DNA of 64,000 bases from Diplonema papillatum (GCA_030068145.1 JAPJBO010000067.1:248001-312000); one strand, 5' to 3'. Shown: positions 41,556 to 51,994, counted from the stretch's first letter. Program-made: numbers and translations. The notes: generated by a model not told the origin, from the sequence alone.

Positions 41556-44267
41556 ATGAAAGCGGCCTTCTTCGTGTTCGCAGCGTCCGTGGGAGTCGTG
41601 TTGGGGCGACTTGACCGTATGCACCTTTATTTGTGTTTGACAAATGAATATTGTCAAGAAACCCGATCGATGACAGCGTATTATCTTCACTCCTATAGAA
41701 GTACACACAAACAAGGCAGCAAGTGTTGATGGCACGGGAAGTTCCCAGCGCCTAAAGCGGCACTTCCTCGACATCTGCGCATGCTGTGGTTTCGCGTATC
41801 AGGATGCCTCAGATGGCGAGTTGCGGCGATCTGCTCTTGTTCCCCGAGGCTGCGTCCGAAGTTGAGGTTATGAGTGCTTGCTGCATCCCATTACAAGGCC
41901 ATACAGCTGCGGGACTGAAGGTCCATAACTCAACGCACACACACAGTTACACTCGGCCAACCGCAAGAGTTCCCACGCCTGGCGCCGGGCGAAAACGCTT
42001 CGGCCGAGATCCAATTGAATGCCAGTCGAACTTTGCCGCTCGTCTTCAGCCTCGACACCCATTCAGGCAGCAGTTTGCGTATGCTACCCCCGCACTCCTT
42101 TTCAATTCTTCGATGCATATCCGTTGATCCGAATGGCCTGCCGCTGGATACAGTTTATCAGGCCCATCGGTGCTACTGAGAACTGCCTCGTGCTGCCTTC
42201 ACAACCGACTGCCAAATACAGAAGAGGAAACATGCGGTAACCCACACGACATACGGGTAAATGCGGTTAAGTGCCGAGTGCAGCCTTTACTGAGCCAGTC
42301 CGCCCGTGTTTCCTGGAAATGCATCGAACTGCGTGACATCATCACCAGCAAGGAAGGCATCGGCGCCGGCAAAGCGAAGACGAGAGGTGACGACCCCCGA
42401 ACGGAAGAAGAAGTGCCCAGCGCCGCCCGTGAAAGCGAAGGCAAGGGTCGCAGTAGCATGCAAACCGGCAAGGAAGGGAAGGGTCGCAAAGCGACCGCGC
42501 GAAGACGATGATTTGAATGAGTGCAAACGCCAGAAGCACACGGTACGATCAAAGAGGCAGCCGCCCAGTCGCTATTGCAGGCCCTCGCTATAGATATTCT
42601 GCATTCTATACATCAGCAGGCCATCAGCCGGGGATGGACGGCTCATTTACACGAAATCGAGCGTGTGTCATAATGCTTTGAGCGAGCTTTCACTCTACAA
42701 TTACCATCGATCAACGCAGGGTTCACCGTGACGATTATGAAAACGGCGGACGAGCCGCTCTTTACGCTGGAGAGCGACGCTGCGCAATGTGTGTACCTCC
42801 CTCCGGGTAGCTTGGTCGGGACGACCGGGTTGTGCGACATTCAAATCTCGAACGTCGGAACAGCAGAAGATGCGTACTGGTTCGCGGTGTCCGAGCAAAG
42901 GTTCGCAACGGACGACGAGCCGGCCTGGACGATACTGGACACAGCGGAACGGACGAGCTTGGGCGGGACCCTGTACGTCGCGGAGGACGGCCAGACGACG
43001 ACCGGCAGCTTTGTGGTGAAAAGCGAGGGCAGCTTCCAGTATGACCTTCCATTCCTGACCAACCGTCCTCCCCTAACCAACCTGTGTCAAACGTCCGAGT
43101 GTTGGCTTGAGTTGTCCGGCCCCCAAGACATGATGGGTAGGATCCGCCCGAATGGTTTCGACTTGTGCTCTTCGTACGTTCATGCGGTCTCAGCAGAACC
43201 AGGTGATCACGTGTCTTTGGCGAGGCAAGTTTCTCGAGGAACACCGTGCCTTCGTTTCAGGGCGATTTTGAGTCCTTTTGGGGTTAGGTCCTTTGGTCTG
43301 TTCGGTGGCGCGTTCACAGACCACACGTGAGACTTCCGTGGACTTTCCAGGTTTCTGTCAACCTCGAAGAATAGTTGGATCGGAACCGTACGTCTCCGCT
43401 GAGTCAGAGGCTTCAAACGTTTCCGTCGTTGGCTGGTTGTGCTACTGCACACACCCGAAATGTGGCACATTGCGGCCTACACGTGAGTCTGGTCCTAGCA
43501 ACCGACTCGGTACAACGACCATTACATGCACCACAATACAGCATCAGTGTGACGCAACCTACGTTCCCATGGGGCCCGAGTAACAGTGCAGTTTTGGCAA
43601 TAGGAGCGAGTCCTGATGAGCTGTACGAGTTCCCGGCCGATGGGTTTGTCGTCCGCGGTGGCGTTTGGTACATGACGGTGACCATGTCCGGTCCGGCGAC
43701 GTGCGCTTGGTTGCAGCCGACGGGCGAGGATGGGAGCTGTCGGTGCGAGGACGGGGTGGTCGTGGACTATTCGCAGAACTGCTGCGGCGAGTACGGAGGC
43801 ATTGCGCAGTGCCCGCGGGACCTCCCGCAGATGTGCGCCGCCTCGGTCCAGTGCGGCGGCATGCACTGCTGCAGCAGCGACTGCGCGGCTGAGTTCCTCA
43901 CGCTGCCCCGCCCGTGCTTCGCGGCGTACGCGATCGAGCTGCTGTCGGACCCGTCTTCGCAGGATGCGCACGGGGGCGGCGGGCTGAGCGGCGGCGCCGT
44001 CTTCTTGATCCTGTTCTTCTCGTCAATCGCGGCGTACTGCGGCTGCGGGATGGTCTTCCAGTGGATGAACGGCGCGCGAGCGTGCCCGGAGATCATGCCG
44101 CACCACAACTTCTGGGTCGAAGTGCCTGTCTTCATGAAGGAAGGCTGGGAGTGGCTCTGCCTCCGCTTGTGCGGCGTCGGCAAGCAGCCGAACTACGTCG
44201 TCTACAGCGGCGACTACGCACCGGCACCCCGCGACACGATGGGCGAAGCGAACGAGCAAGAATCCGG
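41556..44267 (+). CDS. Type I membrane protein, ATG27/M6P-receptor-like tail, paralogue 2
   Basis: Exons 41556-41616, 42720-43038 and 43542-44267, with donors GTATGC, GTATGA and GTATGC and phases 1 and 2 as in paralogue 1. Exon 1 is a signal peptide (MKAAFFVFAASVGVVLGRLD). Exon 2 encodes a beta-rich domain (FTVTIMKTADEPLFTL to LYVAEDGQTTTGSF). Exon 3 gives SAVLAIGASPDELYEF, a Cys-rich module (QNCCGEYGGIAQCPRDLPQM, CGGMHCCSSDC), the membrane span GAVFLILFFSSIAAYCGCGM and NGARACPEIMPHHNFWVEVP followed by VFMKEGW. The tail carries YVVYSGDY. The shared GAR..E.MPH..FW..VP signature places the tail with ATG27/M6P-receptor-type sorting receptors (family knowledge); the ectodomain differs from their MRH lectin domain as far as I can see. 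About 368 residues so far; a last exon past 44268 is expected but a repeat L fragment and a large palindrome lie there. Intron 1 holds degenerate MITE C ends (42297, 42630). Confidence 0.75.
43328..43527 (-). repeat. Inverted repeat I, right arm, in intron 2 of paralogue 2
   Basis: Reverse complement of 40054-40253 with small differences (for example AACGACCATTACATG against TAATTGGA). Confidence 0.7.
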
Positions 44268-44304
44268 GTATGCCTCTGTCAGCTGCGTCGTCGCCCCTTT
44301 CCCT

Positions 44305-44362
44305 TATTTTTTGTATAAGCACCTGCTTTGTAGGAATGCTTGAGGAGACTGCCAGTTGCGAT
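44305..44362 (+). repeat. Repeat L, truncated copy
   Basis: TTTTTTGTATAAGCACCTGC to GGAGACTGCCAGTTGCGATA, cut off by the palindrome that starts at the next base. Confidence 0.7.
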
Positions 44363-44972
44363 AATAAAGTACGTGCGCTCGGCTAAAGGCCGGCGCGGGG
44401 CGGCAGTTAAAGTTCGGGAAACAGTAAGGTTCGGGCGAAGCTAAGCTCTGGTGAAGCTAAGTTCGCACGAAGCTAAGTTCGGGTGAAGCAACGTTCGGGC
44501 GAAGCAAAGTTTGGGCAAAGCTAAGTTCTGGTGAAGCTAAGTTCGGGCGAAGCTAGTTCGGGCGAAGCTGAGTTTGGTGAAGCAAAGTTCGGACGATGCA
44601 AAGTTCGGGCGAAGCTAAGTTCTGGTGAAGCTAAGTTCGGGCGAAGCTGAGTTTGGGCGAAGCTAAGTTCTGGTGAAGCAAAGTTCAGGCGAAGCAAAGT
44701 TCGGGCGAAGCAAAGTTCGCACGAAGCTGAGTTTGGTGAAGCAAAGTTCGGAATGCAAAGTTCGGGCGAAGCAACGTTCGGGTGATGCTAAGTTCGGCCT
44801 GTGTGGCAATTTCGGTGCCAGTACCCGGGGGGGCGGTTTCCCAGACTGCACCCGGGGTTACCCAGATACCGCGAGATACTGAGAAACTCCGCAAAAAACG
44901 CAAATTTCGGGCACATCAGACCCGGAAACGCAACAAACCTCGAAAACAATCTTCGACCGGAAAAATGTCATG

Positions 44973-45037
44973 GGCGGGGTTCGAACCCGGGCCTAACGGC
45001 CTGAAGGCCGACACCCGGTCACTCTGCCACCCGCATA
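44973..45037 (-). other. tRNA-like sequence (B-box), not a functional tRNA
   Basis: On the minus strand GTGGCAGAGTGACCGG resembles an A-box and GGGTTCGAACCCC a perfect B-box, with a CGGCC..GGCCG hairpin between. Total length is about 64 nt with poor acceptor pairing, so a real tRNA is unlikely. A second GGGTTCGAACCCCC occurs in the opposite arm at 45486. It may be a tRNA-derived promoter within the palindromic element. Confidence 0.35.
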
Positions 45038-45235
45038 CCTTTTGCGAGGAAAAAAAAAGCTAGCTCAGCGCTTTCCAAAAACAATACACTTTTTTCATGA
45101 AGAAAAGCCGGGTTGGCTCGAATAGAGGCTATTCACATTGCATGTTCATAGGACCTCCAGTCTCGAAATATAGAGGTAGGGGCGCAAATACAATACAAAC
45201 ACCATCTGATTGTTTATATCACCGTGTGATGTTTT

Positions 45236-45391
45236 TCACTCAGGACTTTGTGTGATTTGTCGTAGGGGTAGACCCGCATGACCTCACGTCCGTTCGTGGT
45301 TCGGTAGTTACAGCACTTGGGATTCCTTCTGTTCTTTGTCTGGCAGCATCGTCGAGCACTTCCTTCCACGCTGGCGCTTGTGTAAAAAACT
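45236..45391 (-). repeat. Dispersed repeat B, copy 4
   Basis: Reverse complement of the 2847-3026 copy: CACTCAGGACTTTG, GGTAGACCCGCATGACC, GGTTCGGTAGTTACAGCAC, GGCAGCATCGTCGAGCA. It is joined directly to a partial (-) repeat L (45389-45482), showing the two families nest. Confidence 0.65.
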
Positions 45392-45957
45392 CGAGGGACT
45401 GCCTTGTGCTCATTTCGAAGGAGGCTAGGGGGAGAAAAGAATACAACTACAGTGGGTCTTTTTTCGTTGAACGCTTACGCCCCCCGGGTTCGAACCCCCC
45501 CACGACACTTTTCCGGTCGAAGATTGTTTTCGAGGTTTGTGGTTTCGGTGCCCGAAAATTGCGGTTTTTTGCGGAGGATCGCGGTAGTTGGTTCACCCCG
45601 GTGGAGAATTGTGGTCAGTCTGGGAAAACGTTGCTTCGTCCGAGCTTTGCTTCGCCAGAACTTAGCTCGCCGAATTTTGCTTCATCTCACCATAACTTAG
45701 AAATTTGCTCCGCCCGAACTCAGCTGCGCCCGAACTTTGCTGCACCAGAACCTAGCTTCGCCCGAACTTTTCTTCGCCCGAACTTTGCTTCACCAGAACT
45801 TAGCTTCGCCCGAACTTTGCTTCGCCGAACTCAGCTGCGCCCGAACTTTGCTTCGCCCAAACTTAGCTTCGCCCGTACTTTACTGTTTTCCCAAACTTTA
45901 ACTGCTGCCTCCAGTCTCGCCCCGCGCCGGTCTTTAGCCGAGCGCACGTACTTTATT

Positions 45958-48069
45958 CATAGAAACCAACTCCATATAAAAGGTGTCACGGGATAAGCCG
46001 GCGGCCGCTGCTTAACGGCTGAGTGCATGCAAATCCGTGTGGTCCGTGTACTTAAAAGTTCCCAATGCTTAACGGGCTTCATCACGTGGGCGGCCCTGAG
46101 ATTACCCCCTCAGGTGACACCAGTCGTTATCTTTAACCATTCTTCAACGCTCTTGTAAAATGGAAACGCGAGATCCAACCACGCAGGCTAGTCAACGACA
46201 ACACCCGGAACACTGACTACGGAACATCGAACCTCTGATCGTCACCGGTGGTTTGCAAGAATTCGCAGGAATCACAGAACCAGAGGGAGGCGTGCGCAGA
46301 AGTGCGACGCCAGGTATTACCGCGTTTCCGCGGCTTCGAACCTAGGAGCTCGTGGAGGGGCCAGCACTGGAGCGTCTCTGGCAGGCAAGGCTGGTTCATG
46401 AGTCACGAGGAAGGCGCCGGTGTGTTGCCGCTGCTTAGCCAACATCGGCTTGACTCAGCTGGGAACGTCGTTCCACGATGAGGGGTACAGCCGAGTGATA
46501 CCCCACCCCCCCATCGTCCCTAGCTTCTTGCCTGTTACTTATTTTTTCTTTTTCTGTTCACAGTACCAGTACTGGCAATCTTCGGGTAGCCTTGCAATAT
46601 ACAGAGAGCGTGTTTCGCGGTCAAGGGACAGAGCGACGTGGATTTCTTGCCACGCTCTTCACGCGCGTACGAAAACGGGCTTTTTTGGTACGTGCGTGAA
46701 TCGCGCCCACGCTCACGCCCGCAGACCTCCAAAAAAGAGAAGGCGTCGTTGAGCACGTGTGTCAAATGGCGAGAGCGCAACGCGCGTTTCACTATGTGAT
46801 GTAGAAGCGAAACCGAAACTTCCCGCCCGCGTGTCGCAGATACGCCGTTGGCGTTGTTAGTTTGTCGAAGGTTGTTGTGACATGAAAAGTTGCTGCTCCT
46901 GCCGACGGTACACTGCAAAGAGCGACGGCGCCTGCGCAAGTGGGGAAAGAGTCCACCGCCCACAAGGGGCGACCTGCAGTAAGATCCAGAATCTCCACGG
47001 AGGCTCGTCAGAAGACGGGTGCAAAGAAGAGAGCAAGGTCTGGCACTGAGTCGGCATGTCGGAGAAGTGAGACGAAGCCCCCGGCGAAGATGCAGAACTC
47101 TGTTGCATTCTCGACGAAAGAAAGCAGACAGGCAATCCACACTGGTCGGTTTTATGTTTCCGGCCACCAAGTGAAGCGAGGCCAACATGGTCGGAGGAGG
47201 AGGAGATATACACGAAGGAGAGGGGTACGATAACTACGGGTGGATTGCGCAGAAAAAGAGTCTTTCAGGCCGAGAGCTGCGCTTGGCGCTTCTTAGGCTC
47301 CCTCCTGCACGATTCCCTTTGTTGAAAAAATAATTTGGATCCGGTTCTGTCCCACACGGCTCTTCCAAGCCAAGGGAGCAACCTTAAATTGGCACGGGAT
47401 GTACAAGATACACCGGTGGATCACACCACGGGTGGGTTCATAAATTATTAAACCACATGCATTAAGAGCCAGTCGGGTCTCGGACTTGACACGGGTCGTG
47501 TTGGCCTTGTGTGGGTTTGCGCACTTCCTTCAAACCTGTTTTGTTCATCGGTGTGAGGATACTACGCTGTCACGGCGTTTGTTAGACACAAATCCACCTT
47601 CGGTGGTTGTTATGTTCCAAAGATTGGAGCCATAGTGTTGGGCCCATATTCTTCTTAGAGCTGCGGGCAAGCCGCCGTGTTTCGCTCCGAATTTGCGGGG
47701 GGTGCAAACGTGTTTCGCACAAGCAGACGAATACAAAAAGAGTGGGTTCTTTGCTACCAAATAAAAAAAAATAAGAACGACGAAAGAATAATTCGGAACA
47801 AAGAAAAATGAAGAATGCCAGAAGTACTGATTTCCTCTTCTGCCGAACAATTGAAAAGGAGAACTGAGCGCCAACGATGAACGGAGGGGGTCCTCGACGT
47901 AGCATTGAAATAATTTGTGTACTGTCTTTTTCGATGCCGAAGAACGACAATCCGTGGGGTCGGGAACCCGTTATTGATATTGAGTACAAGGCGACAAACT
48001 GAATTTCGGCTGATGGGTCTGCATGTCGTTCTTCAAAGACTAGAACCCGGGATCCCACTGCTGCTAGCA
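45958..48069. other. Unassigned intergenic sequence
   Basis: No gene supported. A basic + frame at 46940-47233 and a larger minus frame at 47582-48316 lack coding-like features. Confidence 0.4.
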
Positions 48070-48079
48070 TCCGCCAGCT

Positions 48080-48252
48080 GGACTGTTCGACGCACTCAAC
48101 TGCCAACGCCGCAACTCCCCCGCCCGACGAACGCCGCCAATGCGCAGCCCCCGGCTGCGTCCATCCGACGCGCGAACCGACGCAAACGCGAAGAGACGAG
48201 CGAAGGGTCATCCAACGATGGCTCCGGCCGGGACAATGACACCCACTCGTAG
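48080..48252 (+). CDS. Possible terminal exon of an unknown gene
   Basis: After CCGCCAG (a candidate acceptor) a GC-rich frame reads into a hydrophilic tail (NAANAQPPAASIRRANRRKR, then an EETSEGSSNDGSGRDND stretch) and a TAG stop. Composition resembles the real exons of this window, but no upstream exon was found. Confidence 0.25.
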
Positions 48253-48316
48253 GCCGGCTCCGCGGCGGCGCAACAGACGCGTTCCATCTGCTGTGACGTA
48301 GCCACGGAGTGTGCAT

Positions 48317-48376
48317 AGTGCGTTGCTCAGGGTAGTCGAAGGCCTGACAATCACACTAACGCAACAAATTTACCGA
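48317..48376 (+). repeat. 60-bp repeat K, copy 1
   Basis: ATAGTGCGTTGCTCAGGGTA to GCAACAAATTTAC, repeated at 51933-51990 with three or four changes. Confidence 0.75.
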
Positions 48377-48493
48377 CTGTTCGTGGCCGGTGCCAACGTG
48401 AGTGCTTCAAACAACTGCTGCAGCACCACACTCATTACCGCCAGAAGGCGTGACTACGAAAGCATCGTCGACATCCCGCCCGAAGAAAAAGAA

Positions 48494-48774
48494 GCCGCTC
48501 CTAGTCCTCCTCTGTGTAACTCCAGGAACATGACGGTCAACCACAGCTTGCAAAGCTTGAGTCGGAGGCAGCACAGTGCTACAACCCCGTCCGCTCTGCC
48601 CTGTGGCTGACCGGCTCGACGAGCTTGTGTTCAGCGCGAGCGCCAAGCCCCAGAATGCGCTGCGCGTTGATGCTGTAGTTTGGGGAAATCGGTAGTCACT
48701 TGACCCGTGGCTCTGCAGTACCGCGCCGAACACGTGAAGCTGGGCTTCCGTGTAGCAGGCTTTTCCTGGTACCT
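48494..48774 (+). repeat. Dispersed repeat A, copy 4
   Basis: Diverged copy with an insertion near its start (CCTCCTCTGTGTAACT) but the same GGTACC end. It ends about 115 bases before the ATG of the dioxygenase gene. Confidence 0.7.
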
Positions 48775-48888
48775 ACCAAGGAACGCGGAAAGAATGAATT
48801 CCTCCACGAATTAGATGTCCGCACACAACGATGGTAGTCCACGTGCCAAAGGGCCAAGAGGGAGGTGTGGGCGGGGCATGCCGGGAAA

Positions 48889-49641
48889 ATGACGGCCATT
48901 GACTTCCGCTTGGCGCTGCTGGAATGTCTGGACGAGTTCAACGCAGCACCTGCGCAGGACGTCGCGCCCAGCGTCTGGCGCCCGTGCGCGCCCGGGCTGG
49001 ATTTCGGCACCGTGGACGAAGCGGCTAGCGACTTGCCTAACCTCGCCGTGGTGGGGGACTTTGTGTCGGATGCCGAAGAGGCGTGGCTGCGGGACATGAT
49101 TTACGACGGAAATGAGCGCGAGTGGCACCACCTGGTCAAGCGCAGGCTGCAGAACTGGGGCGGGTTTCCGCATTACAAAGGAATGTACCAAGAGCAGCTC
49201 CCTGGGTGGGCAGGCCACGTGTGCAGGAGGCTCGAGCAGAGCGGCTACTGGAACGGGGGTCCCGCGGTCAACCAGATCCTGCTCAACGAGTACACCGGGG
49301 GCAGGGGCATCGCGGCGCACAAGGACGGGCCGAATTACGACCCGCCTGCTGCGGCTGTGCTGTCGCTCCTGTCCGACGCGAGGATGGTCTTCCGGTCGCC
49401 GGACGGCATCGAAAAGCGGGTCAATCTGCCCCGCAAGTCGCTGCTCGTGTTCTCGGGCGAGTACTTCACCGACTGGACGCACTGCGTCCCCGATTGCGAA
49501 GCTCGCGGCCCCGTGCGCTTGTCCATGACCATGAGGCAGGCGAAAGTTGATGCGAACCTTTCGGGGCTTACACCAGAGGGCAAGGCAGAGATCAACGATC
49601 GAAAGCAGAAGTGGATTCGTGCGGTGACCGAGGCTCGGTAG
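48889..49641 (+). CDS. AlkB-type 2OG-Fe(II) dioxygenase, ALKBH6-like
   Basis: Complete intronless frame, 250 residues, close to the size of animal and plant ALKBH6. AlkB enzymes use Fe(II), O2 and 2-oxoglutarate to demethylate nucleic acids or proteins; the ALKBH6 substrate is not firmly settled. Motifs visible: QILLNEYTGGRGIAAHKDGP with the HxD iron ligands His144 and Asp146, SLLSDARMVF, SLLVFSGEYFTDWTHCV with the distal ligand His198, and RLSMTMR with Arg210 and Arg216 for 2-oxoglutarate binding. The N-terminal FVSDAEEAWLRDMIYDGNER and QNWGGFPHYKGM match the ALKBH6 substrate-lid region. I use the ATG at 48889 (GAAAATGACG); the frame is open 24 bases further upstream but without another ATG. 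Repeat A lies upstream; no intron seen. Confidence 0.92.
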   Translation: MTAIDFRLALLECLDEFNAAPAQDVAPSVWRPCAPGLDFGTVDEAASDLPNLAVVGDFVSDAEEAWLRDMIYDGNEREWHHLVKRRLQNWGGFPHYKGMYQEQLPGWAGHVCRRLEQSGYWNGGPAVNQILLNEYTGGRGIAAHKDGPNYDPPAAAVLSLLSDARMVFRSPDGIEKRVNLPRKSLLVFSGEYFTDWTHCVPDCEARGPVRLSMTMRQAKVDANLSGLTPEGKAEINDRKQKWIRAVTEAR

Positions 49642-50825
49642 GCAGGGAAGTCAAAAGTAGAAGAATCTGGTGAAGGCTGGTGCCGCTGCACTTTTCCGAT
49701 GAAGGGACGCCGGGAGCGGATCCGTGGCTGAAGAATTGCCACAGGGATCGCTGGCTTGTGGCAGCTAATTGTTCATTAGCTGCCGCATATTGACCATACT
49801 TTTTGATCCTTTGACGTGGCAGCAACTGGTCTGGCCACCCCCAAGGGTAGCGTTGTCCATAAATATGTCCGCTGTTTCATTAGTAGGTAGGTAGGGACAG
49901 GTTACAATGTTCCGTTCGTGTGTGTCGTCAAGAGTACGAGGCGTTCATCTGCCTCACGGAAGTCACCGGTACTCCCGCCGTTTACCCGTGCTTGTACTGA
50001 CCAGTGCTGACATTCCATTCAGGGCACAAGCCAGGGACAGAGACAGGGCTGCTCCGGAGAGCCTTCGGCTCTCTGACGGTCTTTCGACCAGGTAGATAGA
50101 TTCCGCATGCACAAGGCCTCAAGGGCGTTTCCATCGCAAACACTTGTAGGCTTGATGGATTCTGCATCCGGGGCTTTGGGCAGTTCCTGTTAGAACACTT
50201 GTTTCTGATACCCTTTTCTTTGTGTCGAGAGACCGCCCAGACCTACACCGGAAGCGGGGCGCTCACCCTGCTGTTGAACCTGACCAGCGAGGAGAAGAAG
50301 TAGAGAAGGAAAAGCGGAGAAACCCAGCAATCCCGCAGAAGGAAGTCGATGGAGGGACCAATGGGGAGCAGAAAGGTGCCACTTTGCATCGCGGCCGGAC
50401 CGGTAATCTGTCCCCGGCTAAAAGGCTCGGCCAGACGGCCGGGCAGCGCTGCCGGTATTCGGAGTTGAACAAGGTGACTTTCACCCCCTCGCTGCTCCAA
50501 GTGCAGGAGACCGCGTCTCCCCTCGGATCCAAGTAACGTGTTCTACCCCCCGCATACGGGACACGAAGTAGGCTGCAGTTCCGAACAGCGCGTGGCTATG
50601 GGCAGCAGGCACGCGCGTCAGCTAGGACGTGCTTAGTTGGAGATGCAAATGATTCAAATCTCAAGCACTGCTCCTTCGCTGGGGTTTATGGCTGAGAGAC
50701 GTCCGGACCTATTCGGATCTTCCAAGCTTCTGCTGCGAGACGGGCTTGTCGGCTGCCTCAGTTTTGCTCGGATCGAGCAGGATAGGAATGCGTTGAGGAG
50801 GTGACCGGGTTGAAGTTGACACCCC
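49642..50825. other. Unassigned intergenic sequence
   Basis: A + frame at 50222-50536 (104 codons, no ATG, charged) is open but unconvincing. Nothing else recognised. Confidence 0.4.
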
Positions 50826-51100
50826 GTGACGACGACGCGGGCATCAGCCAAGCGGCGCGCGACACGTCAATACGAGGCGCACGGGTCTGTCACCTCGGAC
50901 GACCTCCGCATCGCTTGCACACTGCTCGTCGAAGCGACGCCCGCGGAGTATTCGGCATATGCCCGTGGTCAAACAAGCGCGCGCTTCCCCGCGTTCTGGC
51001 CACTCGAACGTTGCCACTTTGCTCCAAGCGTACGCGAAGCTCTCTTGGGAAGGGCTGAAGCACGTGACGCAGTGCTCTGCCTGAACATTAAACATAAGAG
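50826..51100 (+). pseudogene. Internally deleted copy of the gene at 51119
   Basis: GACGACGACGCGGGCATCAG and ATACGAGGCGCACGGGTCTG match the next gene, but the segment coding VADVLAEWNAHRTIHGEEPL and about 30 following residues is missing, a further deletion removes GGCGGCGGCCAGGATTC, and the frame is lost. It is a decayed tandem duplicate 290 bp upstream. Confidence 0.75.
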
Positions 51101-51118
51101 TCTCCCCCCTTTCGCAGG

Positions 51119-51772
51119 ATGGCGGGTGGCCCCGGCAGGCCGCAAGCGAACAGAAACCCCGCCCGCCCCGAAAATGACGACGACGCGGGCATCAGCCAAG
51201 CGGCGCGCGACATCGTCGCCGACGTGCTCGCTGAGTGGAATGCACACCGCACCATCCACGGCGAAGAACCGCTCACCCCGGTCTGCGTGCGCGAGACGAG
51301 CGCGTTGGACGTGAGAAAGGCGAAGTGGAATGGTGTCGGGACCCCGGACGAAATCGCAGCGGCCCTGCGGCAATACGAGGCGCACGGGTCTGTCACCTCG
51401 GACGACCTCAGCATCGCTTGCACACTGCTCGTCAAAGCGACGCCCGCGGGCGGCGGCCAGGATTCGGCAGATGCCCGTGCGTTCGTCCGTCGCTTTGTGG
51501 CCAAACAAGCGCGCGCTTCGCCGCATTTGGGCCACTCGAACGTTGCCACTTTGCTCCAAGCGTACGCGAAGCTCTCTTGGAGCAAAGAACGGGAGGGGCT
51601 GAAGCACATGACGTCCCCGCAGAAACTGCGGTCATGGTCGAACACGGTGTGTGCTTCGACTTTCGAAACTATGCAAGCTCCTGCAAACCTTTTGAGCACA
51701 CGCTGCTTTAGTTCCGGGTGTGTAAGCGGCGTCCAACAGGCCAAAAGGGCCTTCACGTGGCAACATTGTTGA
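51119..51772 (+). CDS. Unrecognised protein, 217 residues
   Basis: Frame from ATG (TCGCAGGATGGCG) to TGA. The N-terminus is Pro/Arg/Asn-rich; the middle (about residues 19-175) is helical in character: AARDIVADVLAEWNAHRTIH, DEIAAALRQYEAHGSVTSDD, ARAFVRRFVAKQARASPHLG and HSNVATLLQAYAKL. The last phrase resembles the helical repeats of organelle RNA-binding families (FAST/OPR-like), but it is too short to assign. The last 40 residues are Cys/Ser-rich and may be intron read-through, since CAG precedes the ATG and codon bias falls after about 51600. A broken duplicate lies just upstream, evidence that this locus duplicates. Confidence 0.5.
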   Translation: MAGGPGRPQANRNPARPENDDDAGISQAARDIVADVLAEWNAHRTIHGEEPLTPVCVRETSALDVRKAKWNGVGTPDEIAAALRQYEAHGSVTSDDLSIACTLLVKATPAGGGQDSADARAFVRRFVAKQARASPHLGHSNVATLLQAYAKLSWSKEREGLKHMTSPQKLRSWSNTVCASTFETMQAPANLLSTRCFSSGCVSGVQQAKRAFTWQHC

Positions 51773-51932
51773 CCGCACCTTAATTGAGTCGCGGTCGCCG
51801 ATCCCCCAACCGCCAGCATCATGTACTTGATACGACGCGGAACCAGTGCTGACAGCACCGCCCGGCGAATAGAGGGCCACAAAAGTGGCAAATCGACCGC
51901 TCGGGGGGTGCTTAGCAGCCACTGACCTGATA

Positions 51933-51990
51933 TAGTGCGTTGCTCAGGGTAGTCGGAGGCCTGACAATCACACTAGTGCAACAAATTTAC
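51933..51990 (+). repeat. 60-bp repeat K, copy 2
   Basis: ATAGTGCGTTGCTCAGGGTA to GCAACAAATTTAC; matches 48317-48376. Confidence 0.75.
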
Positions 51991-51994
51991 ACCT

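Larger units (their letters stand above)
44363..45957. mobile_element. 1.6-kb palindromic element with tandem-repeat arms
   Basis: Left end AATAAAGTACGTGCGCTCGG is mirrored by CCGAGCGCACGTACTTTATT at the right end. The arms (about 44400-44800 and 45640-45900) are runs of an 18-20 bp unit, GTTCGGGCGAAGCTAA on the left and its complement on the right. A further mirrored block, CTCGAAAACAATCTTCGACC (44938) against GGTCGAAGATTGTTTTCGAG (45513), lies nearer the centre. The middle (about 45000-45480) has been filled by (-) copies of repeats B and L. A fold-back transposon is a good fit. Confidence 0.8.

Noticed and set aside
44973-45037. Functional tRNA gene on the minus strand
   Set aside because: A perfect B-box but only about 64 nt, weak acceptor pairing and no clear anticodon arm; kept only as a tRNA-like segment.
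46940-47233. 97-codon basic + frame
   Set aside because: No homology, no codon-use shift compared with flanking intergenic DNA, and no splice context.
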